Below, one piece after another: positions 45,280 through 54,714 of a stretch of 64,000 nt of DNA. The translations under genes were made by a program, and so were the position numbers. The stretch's first letter is position 1. The number at the start of each line of letters is the position of its first letter. This stretch comes from Enterococcus pingfangensis (GTDB taxonomy: Bacteria; Bacillota; Bacilli; Lactobacillales; Enterococcaceae): contig NZ_BJDP01000004.1 of assembly GCF_005405205.1 (NCBI RefSeq), positions 142,357-206,356 of the forward strand, given 5' to 3'. The notes beneath the pieces are model-generated. The model made no database searches and was not told the origin of the DNA. It was given only the letters and a program-made list of their open reading frames with translations.

Positions 45280-46061
45280 TCGACTCACTCCTAATTTTTG
45301 AATAGTTTTATTATAGCAAAAATTTATTGGTTTTAATGAAATTAAATGAAAAATACATCATTTAAGTCACTGCTTGTTATGTTATGTAGGATTTAATCTA
45401 TTGAAAAAAACATGAATGCGAATCAATCAAAAATATTCTTAAGGAGAAAAATAATGATTGGAAAGGTAAATATATCCTCAAAAAATTAAGCTTAAAATTT
45501 ATTTAATAGGCTGATCTATTTTTTATTTTTTTGGCTATTTGAAAACTGTATCTATTCTTAGAAAGTAGACTTAGTAAAATAGCTAGTACAGGAAAACGAC
45601 GGAGAGGATAAAATAAAATAACTATAAAAAGCTGATGTCAGCATTTTAATTGTTGTTCTATTTTAAAATCATTCTAAAAAGAGCTTGATATATAAAGTTT
45701 TATATACAGTTTTTTAGTTTTTGCAAAAAATTATCGTCCATTTTTGAGAAGATAAAAAAATTTTTTTTAAAATAAAATTGATCATTTAATAAAAATAAAA
45801 TAAAAAATAGTACAGATATATGGTGTGTTATATCACATTGTAAAATGAAAAACATGCCACTGTTTTCTCATCTTAAAAATGCGGAAGTGTCGTGATAGCT
45901 TATATTTGGTCGCCTAAGATTAAATAACGTTAATATTTGTAAAAAAAAAGCAAGACAGCTCTTTTTTTTGTTACCTTTTTTTTGTATAATAGAAACAGAT
46001 AGCAGGAAGCGGTAATTACCTGTTACAAAAAAATTGAGAGTCAAGAAAAGGAGTGATATGT
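45280..46061. other. Long AT-rich intergenic region before spxA
   Basis: These 780 very AT-rich bases hold no convincing gene. They contain an 11-codon frame with a good ribosome site (45454-45489) and a TGTG-N6-CACA palindrome (45824-45837). A TATAAT at 45985-45990 is the likely -10 for spxA; its best -35 is unclear because of the T runs. The length suggests complex spxA control or the remains of a lost gene. Confidence 0.4.
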
Positions 46062-46460
46062 ATGTTAACGCTATATACTTCCCCTAGTTGTACATCATGT
46101 CGGAAAGCACGTGCTTGGCTGCAGGAACATGAGATTCCTTATGTTGAACGTAATATCTTTTCTGAGCCATTGAATATTGATGAGTTAAAGGCCATCTTAC
46201 AAATGACTGAAGACGGAACAGAAGAAATCATTTCAACCCGTTCGAAAGTTTTCCAAAAGTTGAATATGGATTTAGATGAATTGTCACTGAAAGAATTATT
46301 GGATTTAGTTAAAGAAAATCCTGGATTGTTGCGTCGTCCGATTATGATAGATGAGAAACGTTTGCAAGTGGGTTTCAACGAAGATGAAATTCGTCGGTTC
46401 TTGCCACGTGACGTTCGCCAATATGAATTACGTCAAGCCCAATTGATGGCTGGATTATAA
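46062..46460 (+). CDS. spxA: Spx-family transcriptional regulator
   Basis: This 132-residue ArsC/Spx-fold protein has the redox switch CTSC at residues 10-13 and RPI near 92. Spx binds the RNA polymerase alpha C-terminal domain and redirects transcription under thiol stress; it is degraded by ClpXP with the adaptor SpxH, which is also encoded in this window. ATG 46062 lies behind AAAAGGAG; the in-frame GTG at 46053 is inside that site. A strong terminator follows seven bases after the stop, so it is a single-gene transcript. Confidence 0.93.
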   Translation: MLTLYTSPSCTSCRKARAWLQEHEIPYVERNIFSEPLNIDELKAILQMTEDGTEEIISTRSKVFQKLNMDLDELSLKELLDLVKENPGLLRRPIMIDEKRLQVGFNEDEIRRFLPRDVRQYELRQAQLMAGL

Positions 46461-46466
46461 AAGCAG

Positions 46467-46493
46467 TACCCCGCTGAGTCGGGGTATTTTTTT
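46467..46493 (+). terminator. Terminator after spxA
   Basis: TACCCCG (46467-46473) pairs with CGGGGTA (46480-46486), followed by TTTTTTT. Confidence 0.88.
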
Positions 46494-46663
46494 GTCTAGT
46501 AATCATTTATAGGAATGCACTTTCTCCACGATTCAGAAATAGCCTTTGTACGTTTCTGTTTAGCTCAACGGGTCAGAGGGAGTAAATAAAATGGAAGTTT
46601 TTAATTTGTAGAAACCGATTTGTTGCGTTTATTTATAGATTTCAATAAAATTCAACGGCTTTC

Positions 46664-46691
46664 TTTACTTTTAAAAGTAATCAGTTACAAT
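46664..46691 (+). promoter_or_regulatory. Putative mecA promoter
   Basis: TTTACT (46664-46669) and TACAAT (46686-46691) have 16-base spacing and lie 37 bases before the start codon. Confidence 0.4.
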
Positions 46692-46728
46692 GAACATATA
46701 ATCTATCTTTAAAGTGAGGTGTGCCAAT

Positions 46729-47373
46729 ATGGAGATGGAACACATCAATGAGAATACGATCCGAGTTATTATTGAGAATGAAGATCTAGCTGAACGTGGA
46801 ATTACTTTCTTAGATTTACTAGGAAACCATCGCGAGATCGAATCTTTCTTTTACAGTATCTTAGAAGAAGTCGATATTGAAGATGAGTTCAAGAGCAGCG
46901 AAGCAGTCACTTTTCAAGTGCTTCCCAAAAATGACGGTTTAGAACTATTTATCAGTAAAAATCTGACACCTGAAGATCTTAACAAGATGAATGATTCTGC
47001 TGAGTTCGAGTCAAATGATTTTGATCAATTGATTCGCCAACAAATCTTAGCTAACTCTGAAAGTCTTGATGAGAGCGGAGAAATAAGCCGTTTACGCGTT
47101 TTTCAGTTAGGTAGTTTTGAGGATATGATCGAATTAGCAAGCTATCACTTTTTAGATGATGCCTGGTGTGATTTGTATCTATTAAATGAGACCTACTACT
47201 TGCAGGTTTATTTTGACCCTGAAATTTTTGGCGAGCATGCGTTTTCTGATGTTACAGCAGAAATTTTAGAGTATGCGCAAGATTCTTCTGTATCTACAGA
47301 AATGTTGGAAGAATATGGGAAACTTTTGATGAAGCAAGATGCGATTGAAACGACTCGTTCATATTTCAACTAA
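46729..47373 (+). CDS. mecA: MecA, ClpC adaptor protein
   Basis: This is a 214-residue acidic protein. The N-terminal target-binding domain (about 1-80) starts MEMEHINENTIRVIIENEDLAERGI. A Glu/Ser/Asp-rich linker leads to the C-terminal Clp-binding domain (about 120-214) with LGSFEDMIELASYHFL and YYLQVYFDP. MecA delivers regulators such as ComK or ComX to the ClpCP protease. ATG 46729 lies behind GAGGTG; ATG 46735 is also possible. The gene order spxA-mecA-coiA-pepF is typical of Enterococcus and relatives. Confidence 0.93.
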   Translation: MEMEHINENTIRVIIENEDLAERGITFLDLLGNHREIESFFYSILEEVDIEDEFKSSEAVTFQVLPKNDGLELFISKNLTPEDLNKMNDSAEFESNDFDQLIRQQILANSESLDESGEISRLRVFQLGSFEDMIELASYHFLDDAWCDLYLLNETYYLQVYFDPEIFGEHAFSDVTAEILEYAQDSSVSTEMLEEYGKLLMKQDAIETTRSYFN

Positions 47374-47423
47374 AAAATTTTTAAAAATAAAGTGTCGGCA
47401 GAAAAAAATTCTGTGAGATGCCT

Positions 47424-47455
47424 AAGGTCTGTGGCTTAAGTCGCAGACCTTTTTT
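47424..47455 (+). terminator. Terminator after mecA
   Basis: AAGGTCTG (47424-47431) pairs with CAGACCTT (47444-47451), followed by TTTT. Confidence 0.75.
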
Positions 47456-47533
47456 CGTTGAAATCAATTCTATAAATGAGTAAAAAATTTATTTCAGCTG
47501 AGTAATTGCGTATCTTTTTTTGAGGTGAAGAAA

Positions 47534-48535
47534 ATGTTGTTTGCTTACACTGAAGAAAAAAAGCTGATCGCAGCTTCAGAGCAGATCGATGAAAAGAACT
47601 GTTTTTGCCCAGATTGCGGCGAGTCGGTGATTCGTAAAGCTGGAAAAATAAAGATTCCGCACTTTGCCCATACTAGTGGGACCAATTGTTTTGGCTTGAG
47701 TGAGGGCGAGACACAGGAACATTTGCAGCTGAAACAATTATTTTTAGACTGGGGCGAGCATTTTGAGTGCGGCTGGAAAATGGAAGAACCGCTGACTGAT
47801 CTGGCGCAGCGCCCCGATTTACTGCGGGAAAATTTAGCCGTAGAAATCCAATGTTCCGTGATAAACGGCTCACGCTTGGCCGAACGAATCAACGGTTATA
47901 ATCAAAAAGGGTATCAAAATTGGTGGCTGTTGGGGCAGAAATTATGGCCTGCAGATCGGCTGACACATTTGCAGCGGCAGTTTTGTTCATTCGATCAAGT
48001 AAAAGGAATCCATTTATGGTTGTTGGAAAAAGATCAGCTTCGCCTGCTTTATCATATTTATGAAGGAGAACAGTTTGTTTATCGGGAAGCTTGTTGGCCT
48101 AGTTATTCGCAATCACTGAGTGAAATCTTCCAATCGTCTGTTTTTGAACGGCCGCTCCCACTTTTGCCTACCATTGAGAAGAGAAACAATTGGAAGCTGG
48201 CGTTGAGCATGAAGTTAGTTCAAAGAAATCCCAAGATTCGGGGATTGCAACACTACTTCTATCAGGAACACCGGCATCTGTTGTTTTTGCCGGAGTGGAT
48301 GTATTTTCCCAGCCGTTATTTCTTTTTTTACCAAGAAGATCTTTTAGTCTTTCGTTATTTGTTTCAAAAAGAGGCAAAGAATGCTTCACTTATTTTCCAA
48401 AAATTTTTAGCTTATCGTGCCGAAAACCAAAAAGAATGGGTCTTTCATCAAGTGGATCAGCAAGAAATTTTAGAAAGACTGTATCTTGAGGCGATTTTTT
48501 GTCAAAGAAAGGCTAAAATTTCAGCGATTCGCTGA
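47534..48535 (+). CDS. coiA: CoiA competence-type nuclease-like protein
   Basis: This 333-residue protein has an N-terminal zinc-finger-like region (CFCPDCGESVIRKAG, then PHFAH; about 23-50). A PD-(D/E)xK nuclease-like core follows, with RPDLL and VEIQCS. In competent streptococci CoiA promotes recombination of incoming single-stranded DNA. Natural transformation is not known for most enterococci, so the role here may differ. ATG 47534 follows GAGGTGAAG; the upstream in-frame GTG is part of that site. pepF begins about 140 bases later. Confidence 0.88.
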   Translation: MLFAYTEEKKLIAASEQIDEKNCFCPDCGESVIRKAGKIKIPHFAHTSGTNCFGLSEGETQEHLQLKQLFLDWGEHFECGWKMEEPLTDLAQRPDLLRENLAVEIQCSVINGSRLAERINGYNQKGYQNWWLLGQKLWPADRLTHLQRQFCSFDQVKGIHLWLLEKDQLRLLYHIYEGEQFVYREACWPSYSQSLSEIFQSSVFERPLPLLPTIEKRNNWKLALSMKLVQRNPKIRGLQHYFYQEHRHLLFLPEWMYFPSRYFFFYQEDLLVFRYLFQKEAKNASLIFQKFLAYRAENQKEWVFHQVDQQEILERLYLEAIFCQRKAKISAIR

Positions 48536-48676
48536 GCTTTTAAAAATACTTTTTCCTAAATTGTGGTAAGATTGAGATTGAAAAATCAATGCGGCGTTGT
48601 TCCGCATACGTGTGGGAAACAACGATTGCCAGTAGAGTTATGCTTAGAAAAAAGCAAACGAGTTAGGAGTGTTTTT

Positions 48677-50494
48677 ATGAGTGAAGCAAAACAATTGCCA
48701 AAACGCCAAGAAGTACCGGCTGAATTGACTTGGGATTTGACTAAAATTTTTGCAGATGATGCTGCGTTTGAAGTAAAATTCCAAGCTTTAGCTAAAGAAT
48801 TGACGGAAGTCGATACGGTCAAAGGCAGTTTGGGACAAGGAGCAACAGAATTTTTAACCGCGATCGAATACGTGTTAGATATTTATCGCAAAGCAGAAGT
48901 TATTTATGTTTACGCCCATTTGAAAAATGATGAGGATACTGCAAATACAGCTAATCAAGCCCTTTATGCTCGAGCATCTAGTTTGATCGCGCAAGTTAGC
49001 GAAGCTGTCAGCTGGTTCGAACCAGAAATGCTGCAACTGTCAGATCAAGAGATCCAGGCATTTTTTGAAGCAGAACCTAAACTAGCCTTGTACCGTCATT
49101 TTGTTGAACAAATTATTTCTGAAAGAGCACATATTTTACCGGCTGAACAAGAAGCGTTGCTAGCAGGAGCTAGTGAGATTTTCGGCAGCTCAGCGGATAC
49201 TTTTTCCGTTATGAATAATGCGGATTTAAAATTTCCAGTGGTCAAAAATGAAGCTGGTGAAGATGTCCAATTGACACACGGTGTTTATGGTCAATTATTA
49301 GAAAGTACGGATCGTACTGTTCGCAAGCAAGCATTTCAAGCTTTGTACACCGTGTACCATCAATTCCGCAATACATTTGCGTCAACATTGAGCACTCATA
49401 TCAAAGGCCACAATTATAAAGCAAAAGTCCGCGGGTATCGTTCAGCGCGTGAAGCGGCATTAAGCGGAAATCATATCCCGGAAGATGTTTATGAAACTTT
49501 GACGTTAGTGGTCAATCAATACTTGCCGTTGCTACATCGCTATGTAGAATTACGAAAAGAACTGCTGGGAGTGGAAGAGCTTCACATGTACGATCTATAC
49601 ACGCCGCTTTTAGCTGACGCACCGATAAAATTTACTTACGAAGAAGCACAAGAAAAAGTTCTTGCCGCTTTGAAACCATTAGGTGAAGAATACTTGGAAG
49701 TTGTGAAAGAAGCTTTTGCGGAACGCTGGATCGATGTTGTTGAAAATCAAGGCAAGCGCAGCGGCGCCTATTCTTCTGGAGCGTACGACACTCAACCTTA
49801 TATTTTATTGAACTGGCACGATCGATTAGATGAATTGTATACGCTGGTCCATGAGATGGGACACAGTGTCCACAGCTACTTCACCCGCCATGCTCAACCG
49901 TATGTTTATGGGGATTATTCGATCTTCTTAGCTGAAATCGCCTCGACGACGAATGAAAACCTGTTGACAAGCTATTTGTTAGAAACAGAAAAAGATCCTG
50001 AAGTCCAAGTCTATATCATTAATCATTATTTGGATGGGTTCAAAGGAACGATTTTCCGTCAAACACAATTTGCAGAGTTTGAACATTTTATTCACACGGA
50101 AGATGCAGCTGGGAATCCGTTGACCAGTGAACATTTAAGCGAGTTCTATAGTGAATTGAATGCAAAATATTATGGGCCTGTCGTAGTAAATGATGAAGAG
50201 ATCAAAGATGAATGGGCACGGATCCCTCATTTCTACTATAATTATTATGTGTATCAATACGCAACTGGCTTCTCAGCGGCAAGCGCGTTAGCAAAAAGAA
50301 TCGTTGAAGGTGAGCCTGAGGCATTAGAGAAATACTTGACTTACTTAAAATCAGGCAGTAGTGATTATCCAATCGAAGTCATGAAAAAAGCTGGCGTCGA
50401 TATGACGCAGCCAACTTACATCGAGGACGCGATGGAGATTTTTGCGCGGCGATTAGATGAATTAGAAGAGTTAGTAGGAAAATTAAAAAAATAG
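48677..50494 (+). CDS. pepF: Oligoendopeptidase F (M3 family)
   Basis: This is a 605-residue zinc metallopeptidase of family M3B. The zinc motif is HEMGH at residues 392-396, with a glutamate ligand in EIASTTNE about 28 residues on. It cuts peptides of roughly 7-17 residues in the cytoplasm. The start is ATG 48677 behind TTAGGAGTG; a longer frame from 48563 has no homologous sequence. Length agrees with the family (about 600). It follows coiA, as in B. subtilis and lactic acid bacteria, where the pair sits beside mecA and spxH. Confidence 0.94.
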   Translation: MSEAKQLPKRQEVPAELTWDLTKIFADDAAFEVKFQALAKELTEVDTVKGSLGQGATEFLTAIEYVLDIYRKAEVIYVYAHLKNDEDTANTANQALYARASSLIAQVSEAVSWFEPEMLQLSDQEIQAFFEAEPKLALYRHFVEQIISERAHILPAEQEALLAGASEIFGSSADTFSVMNNADLKFPVVKNEAGEDVQLTHGVYGQLLESTDRTVRKQAFQALYTVYHQFRNTFASTLSTHIKGHNYKAKVRGYRSAREAALSGNHIPEDVYETLTLVVNQYLPLLHRYVELRKELLGVEELHMYDLYTPLLADAPIKFTYEEAQEKVLAALKPLGEEYLEVVKEAFAERWIDVVENQGKRSGAYSSGAYDTQPYILLNWHDRLDELYTLVHEMGHSVHSYFTRHAQPYVYGDYSIFLAEIASTTNENLLTSYLLETEKDPEVQVYIINHYLDGFKGTIFRQTQFAEFEHFIHTEDAAGNPLTSEHLSEFYSELNAKYYGPVVVNDEEIKDEWARIPHFYYNYYVYQYATGFSAASALAKRIVEGEPEALEKYLTYLKSGSSDYPIEVMKKAGVDMTQPTYIEDAMEIFARRLDELEELVGKLKK

Positions 50495-50612
50495 CGAATT
50501 AAGGTTGTAACAGAAGCGGACAGCTTCAAGAAGTAAAAAGGAATTTGAGGAAATTATTTTTCAAAGTTTCGGTTTAAGCAGCAGCTACTTCTTGCCGTTT
50601 ATTCGAAAAAAA

Positions 50613-50644
50613 GGGAGAGTGACAAGATTTTTTGTCGCTCTCCC
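50613..50644. terminator. Terminator after pepF
   Basis: GGGAGAGTGAC (50613-50623) pairs with GTCGCTCTCCC (50634-50644) with one G-T pair. An A run precedes and a CTTTCCTT tail follows, so it may act in both directions. Confidence 0.7.
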
Positions 50645-50713
50645 TTTCCTTAGATATAGAAATAGTTTGTAAAATGTGGGGGGATCCTTGCCGTTGCATT
50701 TTCTGATTGTACT

Positions 50714-50745
50714 AAAAATAGGCTGAGAAGTCCCAGCCTATTTTT
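50714..50745. terminator. Terminator at the end of spxH
   Basis: AAAAATAGGCTG (50714-50725) pairs perfectly with CAGCCTATTTTT (50734-50745). It overlaps the spxH stop codon. Confidence 0.85.
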
Positions 50746-51391
50746 AGATTAGTGATAAATGATGGTCAAATTCAGATCGACTGATTGCCGCAGTTTTATT
50801 TTGCAATTCTAAAAAAGCGGTCAATGATTCTTTTGTATTATAGGTATCTAAAATATGATGGATCATGTCGCACCCTTCAATGAGGATCCCTGCGTCGCAC
50901 CCTTCACCATAATTATAAATCACTGTTGAAGGATGGGAGGTGATCTTCATTTCATGAGCAATTTGCTGATCGGCTAAGAATGCTTCTTGAACAAAATCCG
51001 AGTGGCGATCTTCTAAAAACATTTCTAAGTCACCGCCAACTTTATTGAAAAGCTGGATAGCCAACTTTTTTGAATAAGGTTGTTTTTGTTCACCAACGAC
51101 TTTTTGCAACTCGACTAGGAAGTCGCGTCCGCGTTTTTTTCCTTGTAAATGAGCAGCTTTGACGTCCAGTGTCGCAGAATGAATTTCTTGGGATAATTCT
51201 GTTCTTAATTGGGTATCTTTTTCCGATATGCCCAGCCGGTTCATAAACTCTGAGACCGTCTGTAAATTCATGATAGGGATCAAACGCAGTTGGATATTCA
51301 TGTCGTATGCTTTGATCAAATCGATGATTCGCCGTTCAATCGATAAACAGCTTGTGCCAATTGGATTAACAAACAAATAAATCTCAATCAC
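50744..51391 (-). CDS. spxH: SpxH (YjbH)-type ClpXP adaptor, thioredoxin-fold protein
   Basis: This is a 215-residue DsbA/thioredoxin-fold protein, starting IEIYLFVNPIGTSCLSIE. B. subtilis YjbH has a CPEC active site at this place; here the first cysteine is replaced and only one remains (GTSC). SpxH brings Spx to ClpXP for degradation. A later segment ITSHPSTVIYN holds the cis-proline of the fold. The start is GTG 51391, overlapping the CYTH gene by four bases, with GGAGGGATT upstream. Its partner spxA is encoded about 4.3 kb away. Confidence 0.85.
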   Translation of the reverse strand: MIEIYLFVNPIGTSCLSIERRIIDLIKAYDMNIQLRLIPIMNLQTVSEFMNRLGISEKDTQLRTELSQEIHSATLDVKAAHLQGKKRGRDFLVELQKVVGEQKQPYSKKLAIQLFNKVGGDLEMFLEDRHSDFVQEAFLADQQIAHEMKITSHPSTVIYNYGEGCDAGILIEGCDMIHHILDTYNTKESLTAFLELQNKTAAISRSEFDHHLSLI

Positions 51392-51996
51392 TGGAATCCC
51401 TCCGTCTTTTTATCCCGTTTCTGTTGTGCAGCGACGGCACGAACAATTTTATTTTGTGTTTTTCGATACGGCAGCTGAAAATTATTCAGCAATTGTTTGA
51501 ATTCAGCCTCACCATAACTAGCATCAGGAACTTCTATTTCCAATTCAAAGTCGTGCTGATCACTATACCAGCTTTCATCTAGTGCTAATTTTCCTTCTGG
51601 GATCATGAACTCGACTCTTTTAGTCGTCAATTGTCCAATCAAGTGCAAGTCAGTTAAGGAGATAGCTAAATTGTGTAGCTGTGCTAAAATTTCGATAGCT
51701 TTGGAGGTGAATTGATTATTTTGCAACGCTTGCTCTGTATCCGCAAGGGTGAGTGTATCGGTGATTTCTAAAAGACCGATTGATTGGGGAACTTTTAAAG
51801 TTGCCTCAGCTTTTTCGGCAAAGCGGAGAATTCTTAATCCCATACCTTGTTGTTTTAGTTGAAAATCGACGGTATCAAAATAAAGATTCGTCTGTATGAC
51901 AAATTGATCATTCGTAATCGTGTAGTAATGTAACAAGCGTTCGTATTCATCATTTGTCAGCATACTCTTGAATTCGATTTCAATTTCTTTACTCAA
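51388..51996 (-). CDS. CYTH-domain triphosphatase-like protein (YjbK family)
   Basis: This 202-residue protein has the CYTH signature ExExK at the start (EIEIEFKSML). Further charged strands follow, such as TNLYFDTVDFQLKQQGMGLRILR and the late FELEIEVPD, which form the acidic tunnel that binds triphosphates and metal ions. Relatives hydrolyse inorganic triphosphate or thiamine triphosphate; the natural substrate of YjbK proteins is not clear. It starts at TTG 51996 with AGGAGTAG about 10 bases upstream. It is divergent from relQ and co-transcribed with spxH, as in the B. subtilis yjbH-yjbK-yjbM region. Confidence 0.87.
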   Translation of the reverse strand: MSKEIEIEFKSMLTNDEYERLLHYYTITNDQFVIQTNLYFDTVDFQLKQQGMGLRILRFAEKAEATLKVPQSIGLLEITDTLTLADTEQALQNNQFTSKAIEILAQLHNLAISLTDLHLIGQLTTKRVEFMIPEGKLALDESWYSDQHDFELEIEVPDASYGEAEFKQLLNNFQLPYRKTQNKIVRAVAAQQKRDKKTEGFQ

Positions 51997-52206
51997 ATTT
52001 ATTCTACTCCTGATCTATAAAAACTTCTAATACTAGGTATCCTCACATAAAATATGTTAAATAGTCAAACAATTAGAATTGAATTTGTGAAAATGTTAGC
52101 GTCTTGTAATATTTGTTAAGGGACAAAAATATGACATTTTTTTCTATCGAAATGAAAGTTTATGATAAGATAAGTAAGGAATGGAAATAGAAGCGGGGGA
52201 TCTATA

Positions 52207-52872
52207 ATGGAGAGAGACTGGGATACATTTCTTGCGCCTTATGAATTGGCAGTAGCTGAATTAAAAATAAAATTACGCGGATTACGCAAACAATATCGAA
52301 CGAGCGGGGAACATGTTCCAATCGAATTTGTGACTGGACGTGTCAAACCTGTAGAAAGCATTACTAACAAAGCGGAACTGCGGGGGATCCCATTGAATCG
52401 GCTGGAAGACGAGATGTCTGATATGGCGGGAATGCGTATCATGTGTCAGTTTGTGGAAGACATTCCGCTAGTCGTAGAAATTTTACGGCGGCGAAATGAT
52501 ATGAAAATCATTCAAGAGCGAGACTACATTACAAACCGAAAGGCCAGCGGCTATCGTTCGTATCATTTAGTTATCGAATATCCAGTCCAAATGTTGGAAG
52601 GCGAGAAAAAATTGCTCGCTGAAATCCAAATACGGACATTGTCGATGAACTTTTGGGCGACTATTGAACATTCGATGAATTATAAATATAAAGGACAAAT
52701 TCCTGAAGAGATCCAAAGACGGTTATTCCGTGCTGCTGAGGCGGCCTATCAATTGGATGAAGAAATGTCCAGCATCCGCGGTGAGATTCAAGAAGCACAG
52801 CATGTATTCAATCGCAAGGAACAAAAGAAAGAAGTGGGACAGCATGACTTTAAGGATCGGAATCATCCATAA
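52207..52872 (+). CDS. relQ: RelQ, small alarmone (p)ppGpp synthetase
   Basis: This 221-residue protein has only the RelA/SpoT synthetase domain. Features are VTGRVKPVESITNKAELRG (about 42-60, ATP site), MSDMAGMRIMCQF (metal-binding Asp), ASGYRSYHLVIEYP (GTP-stacking Tyr region) and AEIQIRTLSMNFWATIEHSMNYKY. It lacks hydrolase and regulatory domains. RelQ makes (p)ppGpp under stress and affects antibiotic tolerance in E. faecalis. ATG 52207 has GGGGGATC upstream. The gene overlaps nadK by 29 bases. Confidence 0.94.
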   Translation: MERDWDTFLAPYELAVAELKIKLRGLRKQYRTSGEHVPIEFVTGRVKPVESITNKAELRGIPLNRLEDEMSDMAGMRIMCQFVEDIPLVVEILRRRNDMKIIQERDYITNRKASGYRSYHLVIEYPVQMLEGEKKLLAEIQIRTLSMNFWATIEHSMNYKYKGQIPEEIQRRLFRAAEAAYQLDEEMSSIRGEIQEAQHVFNRKEQKKEVGQHDFKDRNHP

Positions 52873-53647
52873 TCAAGAAGAAAAATCAATTCTAGTGTTG
52901 CAACGTTTGCGGGGATTATTAGCGGATAAAGACGATTTAGAAATCGTTGAACGTGATCCGGAACTTGTGATCACGATTGGTGGGGACGGCACATTGTTAT
53001 CGGCTTTTCATCGCTACAACCACCGTTTGAATGAAGTCCGTTTTTTGGGAGTCCACACCGGCCATTTAGGCTTTTACACCGATTGGCGGGATTATGAATT
53101 GCCTGAACTAGTCGATAGTTTAAGCGGTGAGCAAGGCAAAAGTGTCAGTTATCCGTTATTAGATGTCGTTTTGACTACTCGCAGCGGCGATCAGCGGCAC
53201 TTTTTAGCGTTGAATGAATCCACGATCCGCAAAGGCAGCCGTACGATGGTGGCGGATGTGTACATTAAAGAAGAACTGTTTGAACGCTTTCGCGGTGACG
53301 GCTTAGCAATCTCTACACCGACCGGCTCGACAGCGTATAATAAAAGTGTTGGCGGGGCAGTCGTTCATCCAAGCATCAACGCGATGCAATTAGCGGAGAT
53401 CGCTTCATTAAATAATCGTGTCTTTCGAACGTTAGGTTCACCCAGCATCATCGGTTCTCATGAATGGATTGATGTTCGCTTAAAAAGCAATGAGGAACAT
53501 TTGATTACGATCGATCAACTTGATATCATTCGAAAGGATATCGTATCGATCAAGTATAGAATCGCCGATGAACGGATTCATTTCGCTTCTTATCGGCATA
53601 TGCATTTCTGGCATCGGGTCAAAGATGCTTTTATTCGAGAGGATTAA
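52844..53647 (+). CDS. nadK: NAD kinase
   Basis: This is a 267-residue ATP-NAD kinase. The catalytic GGDGTLLSAFH motif is near 46-56, then a NES segment (ALNESTIRKG) and the family block RGDGLAISTPTGSTAYNKSVGG near 150-171. It phosphorylates NAD+ to NADP+, the sole route to this cofactor. The start is ATG 52844 inside the end of relQ, behind AAGTGGGA. The longer frame upstream lies within relQ. The relQ-nadK-rluD order is conserved in Firmicutes. Confidence 0.95.
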   Translation: MTLRIGIIHNQEEKSILVLQRLRGLLADKDDLEIVERDPELVITIGGDGTLLSAFHRYNHRLNEVRFLGVHTGHLGFYTDWRDYELPELVDSLSGEQGKSVSYPLLDVVLTTRSGDQRHFLALNESTIRKGSRTMVADVYIKEELFERFRGDGLAISTPTGSTAYNKSVGGAVVHPSINAMQLAEIASLNNRVFRTLGSPSIIGSHEWIDVRLKSNEEHLITIDQLDIIRKDIVSIKYRIADERIHFASYRHMHFWHRVKDAFIRED

Positions 53648-53652
53648 TTTTT

Positions 53653-54546
53653 GTGGAATTCAAATGGACTTATCAGGAGCAGGAAAGTTTGCTCGTACGG
53701 ACGTTTCTAAAACGTCAAGGCATTTCAAAAAAATTACTAGCTAAAATTAAATTTAAAGGTGGGAAAATTTTAGTAAATGAGACCGAACAAAACGTCTTGT
53801 TTTCTTTAAAACCCCATGATATGGTAACTGTTGTGATTCCAGACGAAGAACCACATGAGACGTTGTTAGCAGATGATGTGCCCATTGAAGTTGTCTTTGA
53901 AGATGCGCACGTATTAGTAATCAATAAACCGGCAGGGATTGCTTCTATCCCGGCGCAGTATCATCCGCGGGGGACGATGGCAAATCGAGTCAAGGCCTAT
54001 TATGTGGCTAAGAATTATACCAACCAAGTAGTCCACGTTGTGACACGTTTGGATCGGGATACTTCGGGGTTGATGCTGTTTGCTAAACATGGTTTTGCTC
54101 ATGCGAAGCTGGATCAAAGTTTGCAAAAAAAGCAGTTTATCAAAAAATATCAAGCATTGGTTTCTGGCGAAGTAGCCGCATTAAAAAAGCACGGGGATAT
54201 TTCTTTACCCATCGGTCGTGACCTATCTTCCTTATTAAAGCGTCAAGTAATCGAAACGGGTCAAGAGGCTGAGACTGAATATTGGTTGAAAAAACGAAAT
54301 CAATCGTGTGCTTTAGTGGATGTTCAATTACACACCGGGCGGACCCATCAAATTCGGGTACATCTTTCAGCAATTGGCTGTCCGTTATTAGGTGACGATC
54401 TTTATGCAGGTGCAATGAATCTGGGAATCGAGCGGCAAGCGTTGCATTGTTACTCGCTGACATTTCCGCATCCATTTACTGGTGAAGAATTATCTTTTGA
54501 ACTGCCGCTGGCTGCAGATATGGAAAAAATTGCCGAGATGATTTAA
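53653..54546 (+). CDS. RluD-family 23S rRNA/tRNA pseudouridine synthase
   Basis: This 297-residue protein has an N-terminal S4-like RNA-binding region (about 14-70) and the RluA-family catalytic domain. The catalytic aspartate lies in RLDRDTSGLMLFAK (about 132-145). Later motifs are LHTGRTHQIRVHL and LLGDDLYAG. It converts uridine to pseudouridine in RNA; the exact site cannot be told from sequence, and B. subtilis YjbO is the positional counterpart. It starts with GTG 53653 with GAGG 11 bases upstream, five bases after the nadK stop. Confidence 0.9.
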   Translation: MEFKWTYQEQESLLVRTFLKRQGISKKLLAKIKFKGGKILVNETEQNVLFSLKPHDMVTVVIPDEEPHETLLADDVPIEVVFEDAHVLVINKPAGIASIPAQYHPRGTMANRVKAYYVAKNYTNQVVHVVTRLDRDTSGLMLFAKHGFAHAKLDQSLQKKQFIKKYQALVSGEVAALKKHGDISLPIGRDLSSLLKRQVIETGQEAETEYWLKKRNQSCALVDVQLHTGRTHQIRVHLSAIGCPLLGDDLYAGAMNLGIERQALHCYSLTFPHPFTGEELSFELPLAADMEKIAEMI

Positions 54547-54714
54547 AAAGATAAATTAAAAGATACGCTGACGTTAAATGATCGAAGCTGTCAATGACAG
54601 AAAAAAGTTCGGTGCAAAAATGAAACTAAGTGTTTGCTGATCAAAACGATATTGAAACGAGCAGCATTGTTTTTTTGTGCGAAATAATTTATTAAAACGA
54701 GTGAGGTGAGATTG

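Noticed and set aside
45454..45489. 11-codon frame with an AAGGAG site in the AT-rich region
   Set aside because: It is too short to support as a gene, with no clear promoter or conservation evidence; noted only in the region entry.
45824..45837. TGTGTTATATCACA palindrome resembling a CRP/FNR-type site
   Set aside because: It is a single copy in very AT-rich DNA, far from the spxA start, with no matching regulator in the window.
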